From NCBI GenBank assembly GCA_034433515.1, contig DAOUAL010000035.1:1-64000 (forward strand): 64,000 nucleotides of DNA, in the 5' to 3' direction. The stretch is from DAOTXS01 sp034433515 (GTDB lineage Bacteria; Chloroflexota; Anaerolineae; UBA4142). Every line of letters starts with the position of its first letter. Positions within the stretch are counted from its first letter, which is position 1. The notes beneath the pieces were generated by a model. That model did not search any database and was not told where the DNA came from. It saw only the letters and a list, made by a program, of their open reading frames with translations. The translations under genes and the position numbers were made by a program. Of the stretch, positions 39,512-48,743 are shown one piece after another.

Positions 39512-41938
39512 ATGAAGCCACGCGATTTGCACATCCTTGAATTTGATAAAGTTTTGGCACGCCTTGCCGCTCACGCCGAGTTTTCAGCGAGTAGTGCGTT
39601 AGCACGCGCACTGACTCCCTCCACCGATCCGGCGATCATTGCACGCTGGCAAAGTGAAACCACCGAAGCACGCACCCTTTTGGATCAGCATCCGGAAATA
39701 AGCATTGGCGGCGCGCGCGATGTTCGCCCAATGACCCAGAACGCGCGCCTGGGTGCCTTGCTCACGCCACTCGATTTGGTTGAACTCAAGCAAACGTTGA
39801 TTGCTGCGCGCACGTTGCGCCGGACACTCATCCGCCTGGAGACCGCTTACCCCCGGCTCGCCGCGCGCGCCGCCGCCATCGCTGAATTGCCCACGCTGGT
39901 GGATGCGATTGGACGTACGATTGATGAACGCGCCCAGGTTGCCGATACCGCATCGGATAATTTGGCACGCCTTCGCCACGAATTGAACGTGCAGCGCGGA
40001 CGCTTGATGGAAAAATTGCAACGCTTGATTTCCTCACCCGCGAACGCCAAAGTGATTCAAGAACCGATTATCACAGAACGCGATGGTCGTTACGTCATTC
40101 CGATTCGCGCGGAAGCCAAGGGGCGTATGCCCGGCATCGTTCACGATACGAGTGCCAGCGGCGCAACCTTGTTCATCGAACCCTTGGCGGTGGTCGAGAT
40201 GGGCAATCGCCTTCGCGAACTGGAACGCGAAGAGCAACGCGAGATCGAACGCATCTTGCGCGAACTGACGGCGCGCGTGGCCATGCATGCGGAGGCAATC
40301 GTTCGAACGGTGGAAACGCTGGCGGAACTGGATTTGGCATTTGCCAAAGCGAAATACGCGGAAGAAATTCGCGGCGTAGAACCTGTCATTGTGAGCGAAG
40401 CGAAGCAATCAAGTAACTCGATTGCTTCCGCGCCAAGTTCACTCCTCACAATGACATCGTTCGAACTCGGCGATGCGCGTCATCCCTTGCTGGACCCAGC
40501 AACTGTCGTTCCCATCTCTGTGCGCTTGGACCCTGGCGTGCGGATTCTGGTCATTACGGGGCCCAACACCGGCGGCAAGACCGTTACGTTGAAAACCGTG
40601 GGCTTGATGGCGTTGATGGCGCAAAGTGGGTTGCACATTCCGGCGCGCGCCGGGTCTCGCCTGCCCATTTTCTCCGGCGTCTATGCCGATATTGGCGATG
40701 AACAATCTATCGAGCAATCGCTTTCTACTTTTTCATCACATCTCAAAAACATCATACAAATTTTGCATCAAGCCGATGAACACTCGCTCGTTTTGCTGGA
40801 CGAACTGGGGGCGGGTACCGATCCGGTCGAAGGGTCGGCGCTCGCGCGTGCCATCCTGATGCATTTGCTCGAACGCAAAATTCCTGCGCTGGTGGCGACC
40901 CATTATGCCGAACTCAAAGCGTTTGCGCATACGACACCGGGCGTCCAAAATGCTGCGATGGAATTCGATGTGGAAACGCTCGCGCCCACCTATCGTCTTA
41001 CAATTGGTTTGCCCGGGCAATCGAATGCGTTTGCGATTGCTCAACGTTTGGGACTCGATCCAAAAATCATCGAGCAAGCGCAACGCGCCCTAACCCGCAC
41101 CGACATCGAATTGGAAAAGATGCTTGCCGAGATCAAACGAACCCAGCAAGAAATTGCCTCGGCGCGCGCACACGCCGAGATTGCGCAACGCGAAGCGGAG
41201 CAACGCTTGGCGGAAGCGCGTCGTCAAGTGGCGCAAATCGAAAATGAACGCGCCGAAATTTTGCGGCGCGCCCACGAAGAGGCACAAGCCGAGATTCAGT
41301 TGGCGCGCGAAGAATTGAATCGTTTGCGGCAAGCGTGGCGAACAGCGGCACTCTCGCGCGCGGTGGTAGAAGAAGAGCACGCCAAGTTGGACGAGTTGGC
41401 AGAACAATTGCCCACCCCCACCCCCGCCCGGACACCCGCCCCGGTCGCCATCGAACCGGGGAGACTTCAAGTTGGCGATCACGTGTGGGTGGCGCGACTT
41501 GGACAAATAGGCAAGGTGATGGCAATGGATGCCAGCAGCGCCGAAGTGCAAGTAGGCAACTTTAGAATTCGTCTGCGCGTGGATGAGATCAGCCAAGTAA
41601 CCGAGCCAGCGCCTCCGGTTGAGCCAGCAAGTCAAGTAACCTTGCCGGTGGTCGAATCGCCGGGAATGGAAGTGAGTTTGCGGGGAATGCGTGCCGAGGA
41701 GGCGCTCGACACGTTGGAAAAATATCTCGATCGTGCCTATCGGGCGGGCTTGCCGTACGTGCGCATAGTGCACGGCAAGGGTACGGGCACGCTCCGTAAA
41801 CTGGCGCGCGATCTGTTGCGTCAGCATCCGCTCGTGGCTTCGATGCGTGAGGCAGAACCGCATGAAGGGGGTGAGGGCGTCACCATCGCTAAACTCGTTG
41901 CCCACCCAGTCCCACTTGTCAACCCAACCAATGAGTGA
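39512..41938 (+). CDS. mutS2: MutS2 ATPase/endonuclease
   Basis: An 808-residue homologue of MutS2, which acts in suppression of recombination or ribosome collision rescue depending on species. It shows the N-terminal LEFDKVLARLAAH, core helices, Walker A ITGPNTGGKTVTLK (residues 350-357), Walker B LVLLDELGAGTDP, a long coiled coil (about 520-610), a KOW-like segment and the C-terminal Smr nuclease domain (VSLRGMRAEEALDTLEKYLD, VRIVHGKGTGTLR). Residues about 292-315 (VSEAKQSSNSIAS...) are extra relative to the family and are encoded by a palindromic repeat element inserted in frame. The usual length is near 780-790, which fits the insertion. Confidence 0.95.
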   Translation: MKPRDLHILEFDKVLARLAAHAEFSASSALARALTPSTDPAIIARWQSETTEARTLLDQHPEISIGGARDVRPMTQNARLGALLTPLDLVELKQTLIAARTLRRTLIRLETAYPRLAARAAAIAELPTLVDAIGRTIDERAQVADTASDNLARLRHELNVQRGRLMEKLQRLISSPANAKVIQEPIITERDGRYVIPIRAEAKGRMPGIVHDTSASGATLFIEPLAVVEMGNRLRELEREEQREIERILRELTARVAMHAEAIVRTVETLAELDLAFAKAKYAEEIRGVEPVIVSEAKQSSNSIASAPSSLLTMTSFELGDARHPLLDPATVVPISVRLDPGVRILVITGPNTGGKTVTLKTVGLMALMAQSGLHIPARAGSRLPIFSGVYADIGDEQSIEQSLSTFSSHLKNIIQILHQADEHSLVLLDELGAGTDPVEGSALARAILMHLLERKIPALVATHYAELKAFAHTTPGVQNAAMEFDVETLAPTYRLTIGLPGQSNAFAIAQRLGLDPKIIEQAQRALTRTDIELEKMLAEIKRTQQEIASARAHAEIAQREAEQRLAEARRQVAQIENERAEILRRAHEEAQAEIQLAREELNRLRQAWRTAALSRAVVEEEHAKLDELAEQLPTPTPARTPAPVAIEPGRLQVGDHVWVARLGQIGKVMAMDASSAEVQVGNFRIRLRVDEISQVTEPAPPVEPASQVTLPVVESPGMEVSLRGMRAEEALDTLEKYLDRAYRAGLPYVRIVHGKGTGTLRKLARDLLRQHPLVASMREAEPHEGGEGVTIAKLVAHPVPLVNPTNE
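40385..40455. repeat. 71-bp palindromic repeat inserted in frame in mutS2
   Basis: The outer arms GTCATTGTGAG (40385-40395) and CTCACAATGAC (40445-40455) are perfect inverted repeats. The inner arms GAAGCAATC (40402-40410) and GATTGCTTC (40420-40428) are also perfect. The sequence resembles the widespread GTCATTGCGAGCGAAGCGAAGCAATC-type intergenic repeat, here read as protein. Confidence 0.85.
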
Positions 41939-41944
41939 TATAAT
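41916..41944 (+). promoter_or_regulatory. Promoter of ssb
   Basis: TTGTCA (41916-41921) and TATAAT (41939-41944) are 17 bases apart. They overlap the 3' end of mutS2, and the ssb ATG is at 42018. Confidence 0.8.
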
Positions 41945-42017
41945 CTCGACTAATGACGCGCTCACCAAATCCAACGCGTCAATGACCCCGGTCAGTTTTC
42001 CAAAAGGAGGAAAAAAA

Positions 42018-42461
42018 ATGTACCAACGACTTGTTCTGGTCGGGAATCTCGGCAGGGATCCCGAAATGCGCTACACGCCGCAAGGCACGCCCGTCACCAC
42101 GTTCTCCGTGGCGACCAGCCGCAAATACACCACTGCCGATGGACAACAAAAAGAGGAGACCGCCTGGTTTCGTGTCCAAGTGTGGGGCAAGCAAGGCGAG
42201 ACCGTCAATCAGTATCTCACCAAAGGAAGCAAAGTATTGGTGGAAGGGACGCTGATCCCGGACGAAAATGGTGGTCCCCGGATCTGGACGGGGCAAGATG
42301 GCAAAGCCCGCGCCTCGTTCGAAGTTCGCGCGCAGACCGTTCGCTTTCTGAGTAGCAAACGCGATATGGCGGCGCCCGGTGCCGCACCTAACGCCGGCAA
42401 CGCCGTTGTCCCAGAGCCGACGATAGACGAGCCAATCGGTGGTGACGAGTTACCTTTCTAG
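42018..42461 (+). CDS. ssb: Single-stranded DNA-binding protein
   Basis: A 147-residue SSB with one OB-fold (MYQRLVLVGNLGRDPEMRYTP, then FSVATSRKY, TAWFRVQVWGKQ and SKVLVEGTL) and a short flexible tail ending DELPF, the acidic-hydrophobic tip that recruits partner proteins. AAAGGAGG lies 9 bases upstream of ATG 42018, much better than in-frame starts within mutS2. It has its own promoter and terminator. Confidence 0.95.
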   Translation: MYQRLVLVGNLGRDPEMRYTPQGTPVTTFSVATSRKYTTADGQQKEETAWFRVQVWGKQGETVNQYLTKGSKVLVEGTLIPDENGGPRIWTGQDGKARASFEVRAQTVRFLSSKRDMAAPGAAPNAGNAVVPEPTIDEPIGGDELPF

Positions 42462-42476
42462 GCGAAACGAATTGGC

Positions 42477-42505
42477 AAGCCGCTTGGTCATCAGGCGGCT
42501 TTTTT
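42477..42505 (+). terminator. Terminator of ssb
   Basis: AAGCCGC (42477-42483) and GCGGCTT (42495-42501) form a 7-bp stem with an 11-base loop, followed by a T-run to 42505. Confidence 0.75.
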
Positions 42506-42513
42506 GATGAGCG

Positions 42514-42831
42514 ATGCCCAAAAGAATCGCCTTGATTATCATTGGACGATGCAAAGACGAATGGCATGCGCTCTCTGCCACCCAACAACGCGATTTTATC
42601 GCTCGCCTGGGCAAGACAGCCAACGCGGTGGGTTTGGTGGCACTGACCGGCTATCGTCTCACTTCGACGCCGGGCGCCTTCTTGCAAGTATGGGAAACCG
42701 ACGATCGCCAAACGATTGAGCGTGCCATCCAAAATATGCAAGCCATCGGTTATTCGCGTTACGTGGATGCCCGCTGGCTGATTGGCGAGCGCGAGATTGG
42801 ACAGGAGTCGGATGCAAACACCGTACGGTAA
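42514..42831 (+). CDS. Small protein of unknown function
   Basis: A 105-residue protein (MPKRIALIIIGRCKDEWHALS). The pattern of alternating strands and helices and the ending SRYVDARWLIGEREIG suggest a ferredoxin-like alpha/beta dimer, like darcynin or chlorite-dismutase-like proteins, but I do not recognise the family. No strong ribosome site is seen (GATGAGCG precedes it). The Cys-rich gene that follows overlaps by 20 bases, so the two are probably linked in expression. Confidence 0.55.
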   Translation: MPKRIALIIIGRCKDEWHALSATQQRDFIARLGKTANAVGLVALTGYRLTSTPGAFLQVWETDDRQTIERAIQNMQAIGYSRYVDARWLIGEREIGQESDANTVR

Positions 42832-43138
42832 ACTATGCCAGTACTATTACGCCGATTACTATCGCGGTAAGGAAACGCAAGAATGCCGACTCGTGCAAGC
42901 CAATGCGGCATCCGAAGCATGGACGCCGGCACTGTGCCAAACGTGCCCCGTACCGGACATTTTGCTCGCGAATGCTTGTCCCCACTTGGTCTTGCGCGCA
43001 CGGGTGGGCAAAACCATGCTGGGGTTGCTACGCAAGATAGACCTCCAAGTGGAGTGTCGTCAGTATCGTGTTCCAGTAGCACGACCGCACGTGGGATGCG
43101 GTCATTGCCACGAATTTCTTGATCGGCCTACCGAGTAA
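42812..43138 (+). CDS. Cys-rich small protein, probably metal-binding
   Basis: A 108-residue protein with eight Cys: KLCQYYY, ETQECRL, ALCQTCPVP, NACPHL, VECRQY and GCGHCHEF. Three CxxC-like pairs or clusters suggest one or two zinc or iron-sulfur sites. The start at 42812 is chosen because AGGAG lies 5 bases before it. It overlaps the preceding gene and is 2 bases before the homocysteine methyltransferase. I do not recognise the family. Confidence 0.6.
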   Translation: MQTPYGKLCQYYYADYYRGKETQECRLVQANAASEAWTPALCQTCPVPDILLANACPHLVLRARVGKTMLGLLRKIDLQVECRQYRVPVARPHVGCGHCHEFLDRPTE

Positions 43139-43140
43139 CT

Positions 43141-44040
43141 ATGCCGAACAAATTTGAAGAACTCTTGGCTCAGAATCGAATTATCATTCATGATGGCGCA
43201 ACCGGCACGTTTTTGCAACAACTGGGCTTGCCCTTGTTTCAAGCGCCAGAAACCTGGGTGCTAGAAAATCCGGCGATGGTCTATACTGCCGCTGAATCGT
43301 ACGTCAACGCTGGTGCAGATATGATCTTGACGTGTACCTTTGGGGGAACAGAAGCGCGTTTGCGCGAAGCCGGCTTGGAGGCACGGATGTGCGAGATTAA
43401 TCAGCGCGCGGCACAGTTAGCGCAAGAGGCATCCCGCGGCCGTGCCTTGGTTGCCGGCTCGATGGGTCCGCTAGGACGAATGCAACTCACATTGGGGGGA
43501 ATGTCGTACGCCGAAGCGGTGGATCAATTTGCGGCGCAAGCCCATGCGTTAGCGTTGGGCGGCGTGGACCTGTTCCAAATCGAATCGTTCAGCGATTTGC
43601 AAGAAATTCAAGCCGCGATCGAAGGGGTACGTCAAGTGAGTTCGTTGCCCATCATCGCTTCCATGTCGTTTGACACGCAGGGCAAAACGCTCTTGGGGAT
43701 CACGCCGATGCTGGCAGCAAAAGAATTAGCACGGCTGGGGGTCAATGCCATCGGTGCCAATTGTGGATACGGCCCCTGGGATGTTGCTGGCATCCTCCGT
43801 GAAATGCACGCCGCCGCGCCGGGTGCCATTCTGCTTGCCAAGCCCAACGCCGGCGTGCCGCAAATCGTGGACGGCGTTCCTACGTATCCGATTGATCCAA
43901 CACGCTTTGCACTCTTTGCACGCGACTGGGTGCGCATCGGCGCACGGATCATCGGGGCGTGTTGCGGTTCCACGCCCAAGCACATCGAGGCATTGCGCGC
44001 GCAACTTTTGGGTAAACCTGCCAAGAGTCAGGTCAGCTAA
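43141..44040 (+). CDS. Homocysteine S-methyltransferase family protein
   Basis: A 299-residue (beta/alpha)8 barrel. Methyltransferase motifs: IIHDGATGTFLQQLG, NAGADMILTCTFGG and the zinc-site cysteines in GANCGYGP and GACCGSTP. This is the catalytic half of MetH-like enzymes or of betaine/S-methylmethionine-homocysteine methyltransferases. No cobalamin-binding or reactivation domain is attached, so it may use a different methyl donor or a separate corrinoid protein. It follows the Cys-rich gene by 2 bases. Confidence 0.88.
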   Translation: MPNKFEELLAQNRIIIHDGATGTFLQQLGLPLFQAPETWVLENPAMVYTAAESYVNAGADMILTCTFGGTEARLREAGLEARMCEINQRAAQLAQEASRGRALVAGSMGPLGRMQLTLGGMSYAEAVDQFAAQAHALALGGVDLFQIESFSDLQEIQAAIEGVRQVSSLPIIASMSFDTQGKTLLGITPMLAAKELARLGVNAIGANCGYGPWDVAGILREMHAAAPGAILLAKPNAGVPQIVDGVPTYPIDPTRFALFARDWVRIGARIIGACCGSTPKHIEALRAQLLGKPAKSQVS

Positions 44041-44053
44041 ACAGGTTAGCCAT

Positions 44054-44081
44054 TTGTTCCTATCACGTTCTATGCTATAAT
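44054..44081 (+). promoter_or_regulatory. Promoter of secG and the oligopeptide-binding gene
   Basis: TTGTTC (44054-44059) and TATAAT (44076-44081) are 16 bases apart, 32 bases before the GTG start of secG. Confidence 0.7.
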
Positions 44082-44113
44082 GCACACACTCTAAAATCGG
44101 AAAGGTTAGTTCT

Positions 44114-44335
44114 GTGAGCGTCTATTTCAACATCATTCAAATTATTGTTTCCATTACTCTCATTGTAGTCATTCTTCTCCAAGTCAAAGGGGATACCGGC
44201 GGTGTCTTTGGCGGCGCCAGCGTGGCACGCACGCGCCGGGGTTTGGAACGCACCCTCTTTAACGTTACCATCGTCCTCGCCGCACTCTTTTTGATTATTT
44301 CCTTCCTCAGCGCGTTGTTCGGCGTACGCGCCTAA
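44114..44335 (+). CDS. secG: Preprotein translocase subunit SecG
   Basis: A 73-residue protein with two membrane helices (FNIIQIIVSITLIVVILLQ and FNVTIVLAALFLIISFLSALF) and the loop GGVFGGASVARTRRGLER, the SecG signature. It assists SecYE during export. The start is GTG 44114. It is followed after 21 bases by an exported oligopeptide-binding protein. Confidence 0.95.
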   Translation: MSVYFNIIQIIVSITLIVVILLQVKGDTGGVFGGASVARTRRGLERTLFNVTIVLAALFLIISFLSALFGVRA

Positions 44336-44356
44336 GCCCGCGTTTCGAGTTTAGGC

Positions 44357-46444
44357 ATGAGACACATCCGCTGGCAAATGCTGATTGCCTTCAGCGGCAT
44401 CGCTTTTCTCAGCGTGATGCTGGGTTCGCTGGCACTCACGACCACTTCGATCGAACGGCCCGATTTTGGCGGCACCTACATCGAAGGACTGGCGGGCCGC
44501 CCCAACGCCGTCAACCCCATCTATAGCCAATACAATGAGGTGGATCGCGACATCGCCGCGCTGGTGTTTAACGGGCTAACCCGCGCGAATGAAAGCGGTG
44601 TCATTCAACCCGATCTCGCCACGCGTTGGGGGATCTCGCCCGATGGGCTGGTCTATACCTTTACCCTTCGCAGCAATGTCTTTTGGCATGATGGCGTCCC
44701 CTTTGATGCCGACGACGTGCTGTTTACCCTGCGCGCGATCCAAGACCCTGCCTCCAAAGCCCCACCCGATCTCGCCGCGTTTTGGCGAACGGTAACCATC
44801 ACCGCGCCCACCTCGACGACCGTGCGCTTTCAACTGACCCAGCCGTATGCCCCCTTTCTCGATTACACCACCATTGGCATCTTGCCGTATCATTTGCTTA
44901 AAGACATTCCGCTCAACGAGTTGGCACAGAATCCATTCAATCGCAAGCCGGTAGGTACCGGTCCCTTTATGGTCAGCGAGATGACGCTCAGCCAAGCCCT
45001 GCTCGAAGCCAACCCACGTTACTATAGCACGCGCCCTTTTCTTTCCCGCGTCTTGCTCAAATTCTATCCGGATTACGAGTCCATCTTTGCCGCCTACACC
45101 CGCGGCGAGGTTGAGGGGATTGCGCGTGTCTTGCCTGCCTATCTGCCCAAAGCGCGTACCCTCAATACACTGACGATGTACAACACGCGCTTGGCGGGCT
45201 ACTCGTTGATCTATCTCAATCTCAATAAACCGATTTTTCAAGACAAGGCGGTGCGCCAAGCCCTGCTCTATGCGCTTGATCGTCAACACCTCATCAACGA
45301 TCTTTTGCAGGGACAAGGTTTGCTCGCCACCAGTCCTATCGAACCGGGAACATGGGCGTACGATGATACCCTGCCCCAGTATTCGTTTGAGCCAGAAAAA
45401 GCCAAAGCATTGCTTGATGCGGCGGGCTGGAAAGATGGCGGCGACGGAGTTCGCCGAAAAGGTAACGATGCGCTGACCTTCACCTTGATCACCAATGATG
45501 ATCCCACACGCGTGGCGATTGCCAACGAAATCGTCAAAGCGTGGCAAGCCATTGGTGTCCAAGCCAATGTGCAATCGGTCCCGACCGCGCTCCTCGTTCA
45601 AAACGTATTGCGTCCGCGCCAATTCGATGCGGTGTTGTACGAATGGCGCGCCCTCGCCAATGATCCGGATCAGTACGAAAACTGGCACGAATTGCAAATC
45701 CCGGGAGCGACGAGTGCCGGGCAAAACTATGGCGGCTTGAAAGACCGCGATATTAGCGAAGCGTTGGAAGCCGCGCGCAAGACCACCGATCAAGCCAAAC
45801 GTGCCGAGTTGTATAAAAAATTCCAAGAACGCTTTGTGGACCTTGCGCCAGCATTGTTACTCTACTATCCGGTGTACACCTATGCTGTGGACAGCCGCGT
45901 GCGCGGCGTCCAACTTGCTCCAATGCTTGTGCCCAGCGATCGCTTTCGCACGTTGGCACAATGGTATTTGAAAACCCGTCGCATTGCGTTTGATGTTACC
46001 GCGGGTGAACCTACGCTCGTGCCGCCTCCCACGCCAGTGATCCCGGCATCGCCTACCGCCACGTCCACGCCAGCCATTCAAACAGTCGTGGTGATCGTTG
46101 TGCCTGCCACACCGACGGTTGCGCCTACCTCGTCAAGCCAATGCGAGGGATTGACCGCGATCATCCAATCGCCAACGATGGATTCAAACATCGCCGGCAT
46201 CGTTGAAATCCGTGGCAGTGTGGCGCGCCCGAATCTGGCGTACTGGAAACTCGAGTATCGTTCCGACGCCAGCCAAACGTACACGCAACTCGTTCGCGCG
46301 GAAACTCCCCTTACAGACAGCGTGCTGAGTTTGTGGGCGACCAAGACCGTGCCGAACGGCACATATTGGCTGCAACTCACGGCGGTGGACCAGACCGGAA
46401 ATTTTGGAACTCCGTGTCTAGTGCGTGTCAACGTGGCTAATTAG
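44357..46444 (+). CDS. ABC transporter oligopeptide-binding protein (SBP family 5) with C-terminal beta-domain
   Basis: A 695-residue exported solute-binding protein. It has an N-terminal signal or anchor (MLIAFSGIAFLSVMLGSLAL) and then the family 5 core: LVFNGLTRANESGVIQPDLATRW, SPDGLVYTFTLRSNVFWHDGVPFDADDVLFTL and GTGPFMV. After about residue 555 a Pro/Thr linker leads to a roughly 100-residue Ig-like domain (VEIRGSVARPNLAYWKLEYR). No permease or ATPase genes follow; the transporter partners must be elsewhere, or the protein acts as a receptor. It is co-directional with secG. Confidence 0.88.
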   Translation: MRHIRWQMLIAFSGIAFLSVMLGSLALTTTSIERPDFGGTYIEGLAGRPNAVNPIYSQYNEVDRDIAALVFNGLTRANESGVIQPDLATRWGISPDGLVYTFTLRSNVFWHDGVPFDADDVLFTLRAIQDPASKAPPDLAAFWRTVTITAPTSTTVRFQLTQPYAPFLDYTTIGILPYHLLKDIPLNELAQNPFNRKPVGTGPFMVSEMTLSQALLEANPRYYSTRPFLSRVLLKFYPDYESIFAAYTRGEVEGIARVLPAYLPKARTLNTLTMYNTRLAGYSLIYLNLNKPIFQDKAVRQALLYALDRQHLINDLLQGQGLLATSPIEPGTWAYDDTLPQYSFEPEKAKALLDAAGWKDGGDGVRRKGNDALTFTLITNDDPTRVAIANEIVKAWQAIGVQANVQSVPTALLVQNVLRPRQFDAVLYEWRALANDPDQYENWHELQIPGATSAGQNYGGLKDRDISEALEAARKTTDQAKRAELYKKFQERFVDLAPALLLYYPVYTYAVDSRVRGVQLAPMLVPSDRFRTLAQWYLKTRRIAFDVTAGEPTLVPPPTPVIPASPTATSTPAIQTVVVIVVPATPTVAPTSSSQCEGLTAIIQSPTMDSNIAGIVEIRGSVARPNLAYWKLEYRSDASQTYTQLVRAETPLTDSVLSLWATKTVPNGTYWLQLTAVDQTGNFGTPCLVRVNVAN

Positions 46445-46462
46445 CATCTGCTCTCAAATCAA

Positions 46463-46496
46463 AAACGCGATTCGGACGATGATCCGAATCGCGTTT
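46463..46496. terminator. Bidirectional terminator
   Basis: AAACGCGATTCGGA (46463-46476) and TCCGAATCGCGTTT (46483-46496) form a 14-bp perfect stem with a 6-base loop, between convergent genes. Confidence 0.85.
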
Positions 46497-46506
46497 CTCG
46501 TTGCGT

Positions 46507-48636
46507 CTATTTTTCTAACAAATAAGGCACAAGCACAACCGCCACGTTGGGATGTCGTTCAAAAGCGGCGCGCAAACGTGCAGCAGTGCGGTTATGCAGG
46601 AATCCATCCCACCAACGGGCAGGGATAAATTCCGGCAAAATGATGGTTACGAACGCGTTAGGATGTTGACTGTGCACAGCGTCCACGTAGGCAAGGAGAG
46701 GACGCACAAAGGCACGCCACGGCGATTCTACAATAACCAACTTCATATCCGCTGCATATTTTTGCACTTTGGTTTTGATCCTGTCCGCGCGCTCGCGGTC
46801 AGTCGAAATATGCAAAATCACGGCATCGCGCGCAATCGTGCGTGCAAACGCGATGGCACGGAGCGAGGCATAGTTAATATCATCAATCGGTACGACAACG
46901 AAATGCTCAATCTTGGTGGGGAAGGATTGTCCTTCGACAATGCGAAGTTGTTCGCGCACGTATGAATAGTGTTGATGGATGTAAAGAAAAATAAACACAA
47001 AGATGGGAATCAAGAAAATGACCATCCAGGCACCCAGCGCAAACTTGGTTACCGCCACAATGATCAAGGTGATGATGGATAACGTCGCACCAATCGCATT
47101 GATAACGGCACTTTTTTTCCAATGCTCTCCGCGCAAGCGCCACCAACGCACTACCATCCCCGAGTTCGATAAACTGAACGCCAGGAAAACCCCCACGGCG
47201 TACAGGTGAATCAAACTTTCCACGTTGCCGCCAAATACGACAACGAGGAGTGAGGCAACGCTCCCCAACGCGATGATGCCTACCGAGAACGCCAAACGAT
47301 CACCGCGAAACAAGAATTGATGCGGCATATAGTTGTCGCGAGCCAGGAACGATGCCAAGCGCGGAAAATCGGCAAAAGCGGTGTTGGCGGCAATCACCAA
47401 AATCCCCGTCGTCGCAATTTGGAAAATATAGTACGGCAACGTCGTACCAAACACCGCCACTGCCACTTGCGAAATGATCGTTTCTTCGCTCGGTACTAGG
47501 CCCATATGGGTTGCCAAATACGACAAGCCCAAATAGAACGAGCCGAGCAAGATCGCCATCACGGTCAACGTGGTGGCGGCATTTTTCGATTCGGGAGGTT
47601 GGAATGCCGGAACACCATCCGCAATCGCTTCAGTGCCACTCATCGCGACCGCGCCGGCGGAGAAGGCACGCAAGATCAACCATACGGTCAGCGGTTCGGT
47701 GATTGGTAAAGTGGGTGGCGGCGAAACCGGCTCTAACGTGCCGGTGAAGGATTTGAACAAACCCAGCAACAACATACTGCTCAAACTGAGGATGAACAGA
47801 TAGGTGGGCACGGCAAAAATCGTCCCCGATTCCCGGATGCCGCGCAGATTGCCCAACGTAATCAAGCCAATAAAGAACAAACTGAGAATCACATTGAGAT
47901 TCAAAAACGATGGCAAGGACGCTTCAAAAGTATTGCTCTGATCGGCGTAACCCGAGGCGATGAGCGCGGAGGTAACCGCGGCAGAGCCAGCCGCAATTGA
48001 AACCGCCACCGTGAGAATGTAATCAATCAACAACGCCGCTGCCGCCACCAAACCCGGCAACTGTCCCAAATTCTCGCGCGCCACCCGATAGGACCCACCG
48101 CCTTGCGGATATGCCTTGATCGTTTGCCGATATGAGAACGCAATGATGAACAACATCACAGCAATCGCCATCGAGAGATAAAACGTTATTCCGAGCGCCG
48201 CATTGCCGGCAACCATCAAGATGACTAACGAGGCTTCGGTCGCATACGCGCTCGATGAGATCGCATCCGAACCAAAGACGGCAAGGGCTTTGACCTTGGT
48301 CAGCCGTTGATGAATCTCCTCGGCGGTCTCCAGCGGCTTGCCCACCAAGACTTGTTTGATGGCGCGATAGCCGCGTTCAACGAGACTCGTGGGTTTATCG
48401 GATTCGGGGGTGGCAACAAAATGCCCCGGACCAACTTTGCGGAAAACGTGGGCGTGGGGTTGGCGCATCCGCACATACACATCGCCCGGGCGAATGCCAT
48501 GTTTGACTTCACTGACCGTCAAATCAGGATTTATTTTTTTCGAGAGCGTGCTCGAAACATGCGAACTATCCGACAAAGCGGGAACTTCGTATGCTTCGGG
48601 TACACCCAAATCGTTCGGGTTGTTGGAAGATTCCAT
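46507..48636 (-). CDS. kimA: KimA-like potassium/amino-acid permease (APC superfamily)
   Basis: A 709-residue integral membrane protein with 12 or so helices. The signature KALAVFGSDAISSSAYATEASLVIL, then AYPQGGGSYRVARENLGQ and FADFPRLASFLARDNYMP match KimA/YdaO, a high-affinity proton-coupled potassium importer; related permeases carry amino acids. A 200-residue soluble C-terminal domain resembles USP-like folds (HFVVVPIDDINYASLRAIAFARTIA). The N-terminal 90-residue extension is also family-typical. The start at 48636 is chosen for AAAGGA 4 bases before it; the longer in-frame frame overlaps the structured leader. Expression is probably controlled by that leader and its six-codon frame. Confidence 0.85.
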   Translation of the reverse strand: MESSNNPNDLGVPEAYEVPALSDSSHVSSTLSKKINPDLTVSEVKHGIRPGDVYVRMRQPHAHVFRKVGPGHFVATPESDKPTSLVERGYRAIKQVLVGKPLETAEEIHQRLTKVKALAVFGSDAISSSAYATEASLVILMVAGNAALGITFYLSMAIAVMLFIIAFSYRQTIKAYPQGGGSYRVARENLGQLPGLVAAAALLIDYILTVAVSIAAGSAAVTSALIASGYADQSNTFEASLPSFLNLNVILSLFFIGLITLGNLRGIRESGTIFAVPTYLFILSLSSMLLLGLFKSFTGTLEPVSPPPTLPITEPLTVWLILRAFSAGAVAMSGTEAIADGVPAFQPPESKNAATTLTVMAILLGSFYLGLSYLATHMGLVPSEETIISQVAVAVFGTTLPYYIFQIATTGILVIAANTAFADFPRLASFLARDNYMPHQFLFRGDRLAFSVGIIALGSVASLLVVVFGGNVESLIHLYAVGVFLAFSLSNSGMVVRWWRLRGEHWKKSAVINAIGATLSIITLIIVAVTKFALGAWMVIFLIPIFVFIFLYIHQHYSYVREQLRIVEGQSFPTKIEHFVVVPIDDINYASLRAIAFARTIARDAVILHISTDRERADRIKTKVQKYAADMKLVIVESPWRAFVRPLLAYVDAVHSQHPNAFVTIILPEFIPARWWDGFLHNRTAARLRAAFERHPNVAVVLVPYLLEK

Positions 48637-48644
48637 TTTTTCCT

Positions 48645-48665
48645 TTAGCATTTCGCAAAGAGCAT
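48645..48665 (-). CDS. Six-codon upstream reading frame in the kimA-like leader
   Basis: ATG CTC TTT GCG AAA TGC TAA encodes MLFAKC. GGAGGG lies 7 bases upstream (48673-48678), and the TAA merges with the AAAGGA site of the permease gene. The GGAGGG is the arm of a hairpin (TACCCT with AGGGTA), so its use may be conditional. Confidence 0.45.
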   Translation of the reverse strand: MLFAKC

Positions 48666-48737
48666 AGAAATACCCTCCATCGGTACAAGACCGATCAGGG
48701 TAGATACCTACCTGTCTTGGTATGGTCATCCTTGACC
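48666..48737 (-). promoter_or_regulatory. Leader with mutually exclusive hairpins before the kimA-like gene
   Basis: On the minus strand TGGTCA-AGGA-TGACCA forms a first hairpin. Next, TACCCT-G-ATCGGT-CTTGT-ACCGAT-GG-AGGGTA (48671-48702) forms a strong hairpin that hides the GGAGGG site. An alternative pairing uses CAAGAC with GTCTTG, around GGTAG-GTAT-CTACC, and would break the second hairpin. It does not match the ydaO c-di-AMP riboswitch in length or core. It may be a small attenuator or thermosensor. Confidence 0.5.
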
Positions 48738-48743
48738 AAGAAA

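Noticed and set aside
48666..48737. ydaO-type c-di-AMP riboswitch before the kimA-like gene
   Set aside because: The leader is about 100 bases and lacks the known core; only the gene association matches.
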